The notes under the pieces: model-generated
What the model was told of the DNA's origin: nothing
Database searches by the model: none
Seen by the model: the letters and a program-made list of their open reading frames with translations, nothing else
Program-made: the position numbers and the translations under genes
Assembly (NCBI GenBank): GCA_020724105.1
Contig: DYHP01000043.1
Span: 1 to 6,335, forward strand
Reading direction: 5' to 3'
Source: Candidatus Methylomirabilis sp.
GTDB lineage: Bacteria > Patescibacteriota > Patescibacteriia > DYHP01
Length of the DNA stretch: 6,335 nt
Part shown: positions 4,763 through 6,335 of the stretch, piece by piece
Numbering within the stretch: position 1 is the first letter of the stretch
Layout of the letters: the number at the start of each line of letters is the position of its first letter

Positions 4763-6016
4763 ATGAATATCAAACCAAAATATTTTCTCTACGCGAGGAA
4801 AAGTACGGAAGAAGATGACCGACAAATAATGTCTATTGAGGCACAGATTTTTGAACTACGAGAATATGCGCGTAGAGAAAATCTTGAAATTCTTGAGGAA
4901 TTTCAAGAGTCGAAAAGCGCAAAGATGCCGGGGCGAGAAATTTTTGGCGAAATGATGGCGAAAGTAGAGAAAAGCGATGGCGTCGGTATTCTCTGTTGGC
5001 ATCCCGATCGCCTCGCCAGAAATTCCGTTGACGGCGGCAGAATTATTTACGCCGTTGATACTCGTAAAATTGTGTCTTTGCGCTTTCCGACTTTTTGGTT
5101 TGAACCAACCCCGCAGAGGCTATTCATGTTGCAAGTGGCGTTCGGTCAATCCAAGTATTACTCCGACAATCTCGCTGAAAACATCAAGCGTGGTTTCCGC
5201 CAAAAATTGCGCCGGGGCGAGTGGTTAAACCTCGCGCCTTTCGGTTATCAAAACAATCCGCTAAAGCACAACATTGAACCGCACCCTACCGAAGCGCGGA
5301 TTGTGAAATTGATGTTTGAAGAATACGTGAAAGGCACTCACTCGTATATTTCTCTTGCGCAATTTTTGGCGGACCTCGGCGTGGTAAGCAAAAATCGAAC
5401 GCCACTTGCCAAATTTTCCATCAAACGAATCCTCATCAATCGAGCATATCTCGGTTTTATCAAACACAAAGGCGAATGGTTTGATGGAAAATTTGAGCCA
5501 ATTCTTTCTCCCGCATTGTTTGAAGCCGTGCAAAAAGTTTTGAAAACGAAGGAGCGGCCGCGCAAGAGAAAACAGAAGCACGATTTTCCATTTACCGGAC
5601 TATTTCGGTGTGCCGAGTGCAATTCCATGATTTCCGCGCAATGGGCGACCGGAAAATCGGGCAATCGCTACCGCTATTATCGCTGTTCCAAAAAGCGCGG
5701 CCGCTGTTCGCAACCGTATATCCAAGAGCCGGAACTTGCGCGGCAAATAAAGGCACGGCTTCAAACAATCTCGCTTTGCGACGAATACACTGATTGGATG
5801 TTAAACAAAGCGAAAGAGTGGGAGCGCGAGGAAACTTCCTCGTCGCAAAGCGAGTTTCAAAATCTTTCCGTGCAAATCAAAACGGCAGAAACGAAAATGG
5901 AAAAGTTAGTTTCCACTTATCTTGATGGCGACATTCCAAAACAAACCTATCTAAAAAAGAAAGACGAAATTTTGCTCGCTTCTGCCGTTTTTGGAACAAA
6001 AGAAGAAAGATTTTGA
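4763..6016 (+). CDS. Large serine recombinase, C-terminus frameshifted
   Basis: The protein catalyses site-specific DNA integration or excision through a phosphoserine link. The resolvase domain covers about residues 7-150: YARKS with nucleophile Ser14 and Arg12, SIEAQ, and HPDRLARN around 80-86. The recombinase domain (about 165-270) includes APFGY and INRAYLGFIKHKGEW. A zinc ribbon has ligands Cys283, Cys286, Cys308 and Cys315, followed by a charged coiled coil from about 330. TAAAGG sits 5 nt before the ATG, supporting this start. At 417 residues it is shorter than usual. After KKKDEILL the frame ends in ASAVFGTKEERF, while the family sequence resumes in the +1 frame (EQKKKDFESGRKNWVEP). 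Removing one T from the run 5988-5992 joins them. All catalytic and zinc residues remain, so activity may be impaired and not abolished. It lies between the 128-bp repeats and points at the tRNA-Ser gene, as integrases at tRNA sites often do. Confidence 0.93.
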   Translation: MNIKPKYFLYARKSTEEDDRQIMSIEAQIFELREYARRENLEILEEFQESKSAKMPGREIFGEMMAKVEKSDGVGILCWHPDRLARNSVDGGRIIYAVDTRKIVSLRFPTFWFEPTPQRLFMLQVAFGQSKYYSDNLAENIKRGFRQKLRRGEWLNLAPFGYQNNPLKHNIEPHPTEARIVKLMFEEYVKGTHSYISLAQFLADLGVVSKNRTPLAKFSIKRILINRAYLGFIKHKGEWFDGKFEPILSPALFEAVQKVLKTKERPRKRKQKHDFPFTGLFRCAECNSMISAQWATGKSGNRYRYYRCSKKRGRCSQPYIQEPELARQIKARLQTISLCDEYTDWMLNKAKEWEREETSSSQSEFQNLSVQIKTAETKMEKLVSTYLDGDIPKQTYLKKKDEILLASAVFGTKEERF

Positions 6017-6157
6017 AAGCGGGAGAAAAAATTGGGTCGAACCCCTGCGGGAATGGATTTTAGATACAAAACAAGCCGATTTTTTGGCAAAATCCGAAAA
6101 CTATCACGAAATTAAATCTTTCGTCCAAAAAATCGGAACGAACCCCTTGTTCGTAAC
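5991..6157 (+). pseudogene. Out-of-frame C-terminal tail of the serine recombinase
   Basis: In the frame one base ahead of the upstream gene, this stretch reads LEQKKKDFESGRKNWVEPLREWILDTKQ-type sequence followed by ADFLAKSENYHEIKSFVQKIGTNPLF. It aligns with the corresponding part of the left remnant (FERKSNNRFELAAKFI...EIIALQENPKQGRDFLKKLGSNF), which shows that it once belonged to the recombinase. The frame has no stop through the right inverted repeat and the tRNA antisense to the window end (reading ...AEAEGFEPSIPILSEYRI), so an unshifted protein would have ended outside. The homology itself stops near 6157, where the 128-bp repeat begins. Confidence 0.8.
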
Positions 6158-6285
6158 AAATCCGCCCGTTTTTCTTTTTCCGCCCCCTTCATTTTCGCCG
6201 CGAAGCGGCGAGGGTTTTTGCGGAGCGCGGCCGCCACGCGGCCAGCCGGAGCAATCCTCTCAAACGAGGAAGTCTCAATCTGCGG
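6158..6285. repeat. 128-bp inverted repeat, right arm (IR2-R)
   Basis: This is the mirror copy of 4608-4735, with the same two GC hairpins. Its outer end, TCAATCTGCGG, overlaps the last 3 nt of the tRNA-Ser gene, so the element boundary sits exactly at the tRNA 3' end. It replaces the C-terminal coding part that the left recombinase remnant still has (the QILNQKLVFDYKNPF region), so the repeat was placed into or against the recombinase 3' end. Confidence 0.92.
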
Positions 6286-6335
6286 AGGCGGAAGGATTTG
6301 AACCTTCGATTCCGATATTATCGGAATACCGCATT
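6283..6335 (-). tRNA. tRNA-Ser, 3' part (runs off right edge)
   Basis: On the minus strand the sequence ends with the acceptor 3' strand CGCCTCC and discriminator G, preceded by a T arm GAAGG-TTCAAAT-CCTTC (complement of 6291-6307). Before it is a long variable arm, a perfect 8-bp stem ATTCCGAT/ATCGGAAT with a 3-nt loop (6309-6327), then the 3' half of the anticodon stem (TGCGG) and AA at 6334-6335. The long variable arm with discriminator G73 indicates serine (Leu and Tyr have A). The anticodon lies just beyond the window. The bases after G are CAG, so CCA is not encoded. The gene is the apparent integration target of the neighbouring elements. Confidence 0.88.

Noticed and set aside
5953..5959. 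A AAA AAG slippery heptamer as a programmed -1 frameshift in the recombinase
   Set aside because: A -1 shift leads to the wrong frame. The homologous tail is in +1, and removing one T at 5988-5992 gives a better alignment.

Overview
The window looks like accessory DNA from an AT-rich, compact bacterial genome. A member of Candidatus Patescibacteria (CPR, e.g. a parcubacterium) fits best. The clues are Lys/Asn-rich proteins with overlapping genes, a tRNA-Ser without an encoded CCA, a large serine recombinase whose reading frame runs on into the antisense of that tRNA, and islands of GC-rich palindromes in AT-rich sequence. The taxonomy is inference from style and not from a marker gene.

Layout. 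(1) 1-605, minus strand: the C-terminal part of an SAM-dependent DNA methyltransferase (NPPFG motif), cut at both ends. (2) 614-1252, plus strand: a decayed C-terminal remnant of a large serine recombinase, with in-frame stops. Both genes lose their N-termini at the same junction, about 600-614. (3) 1246-4611: a cassette bounded by 288-bp inverted repeats (1246-1533 and 4324-4611) that appear identical. Inside is a tight plus-strand operon: an XRE-type HTH regulator with no usable start codon, a DpnA-like adenine methyltransferase, a MutH/Sau3AI-like GATC endonuclease, a DUF3850/ASCH-domain protein, and a 254-residue unknown protein that may be nuclease-like. (4) 4608-6285: a second unit bounded by 128-bp inverted repeats (3 mismatches seen). 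It encodes a large serine recombinase whose C-terminus is shifted out of frame by what looks like one extra T. (5) 6283-6335, minus strand: the 3' part of a tRNA-Ser gene.

How the parts fit. The methyltransferase and the MutH-like protein form the core of a GATC-type (DpnII/MboI/Sau3AI-like) restriction-modification module, with the HTH protein as probable controller. The two downstream genes are translationally linked and unexplained. The nuclease has Asn at the position that matches catalytic Asp70 of MutH, so restriction may be lost or altered. The recombinase unit abuts the 3' end of tRNA-Ser. All three element boundaries (1246, 4608-4611, 6282-6285) carry a GCGG/CCGC tetranucleotide, and the cassettes overlap only there. 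I read this as a tRNA-Ser integration hot spot that has accumulated at least three layers of mobile DNA: an old recombinase remnant, the R-M cassette and a newer recombinase unit.
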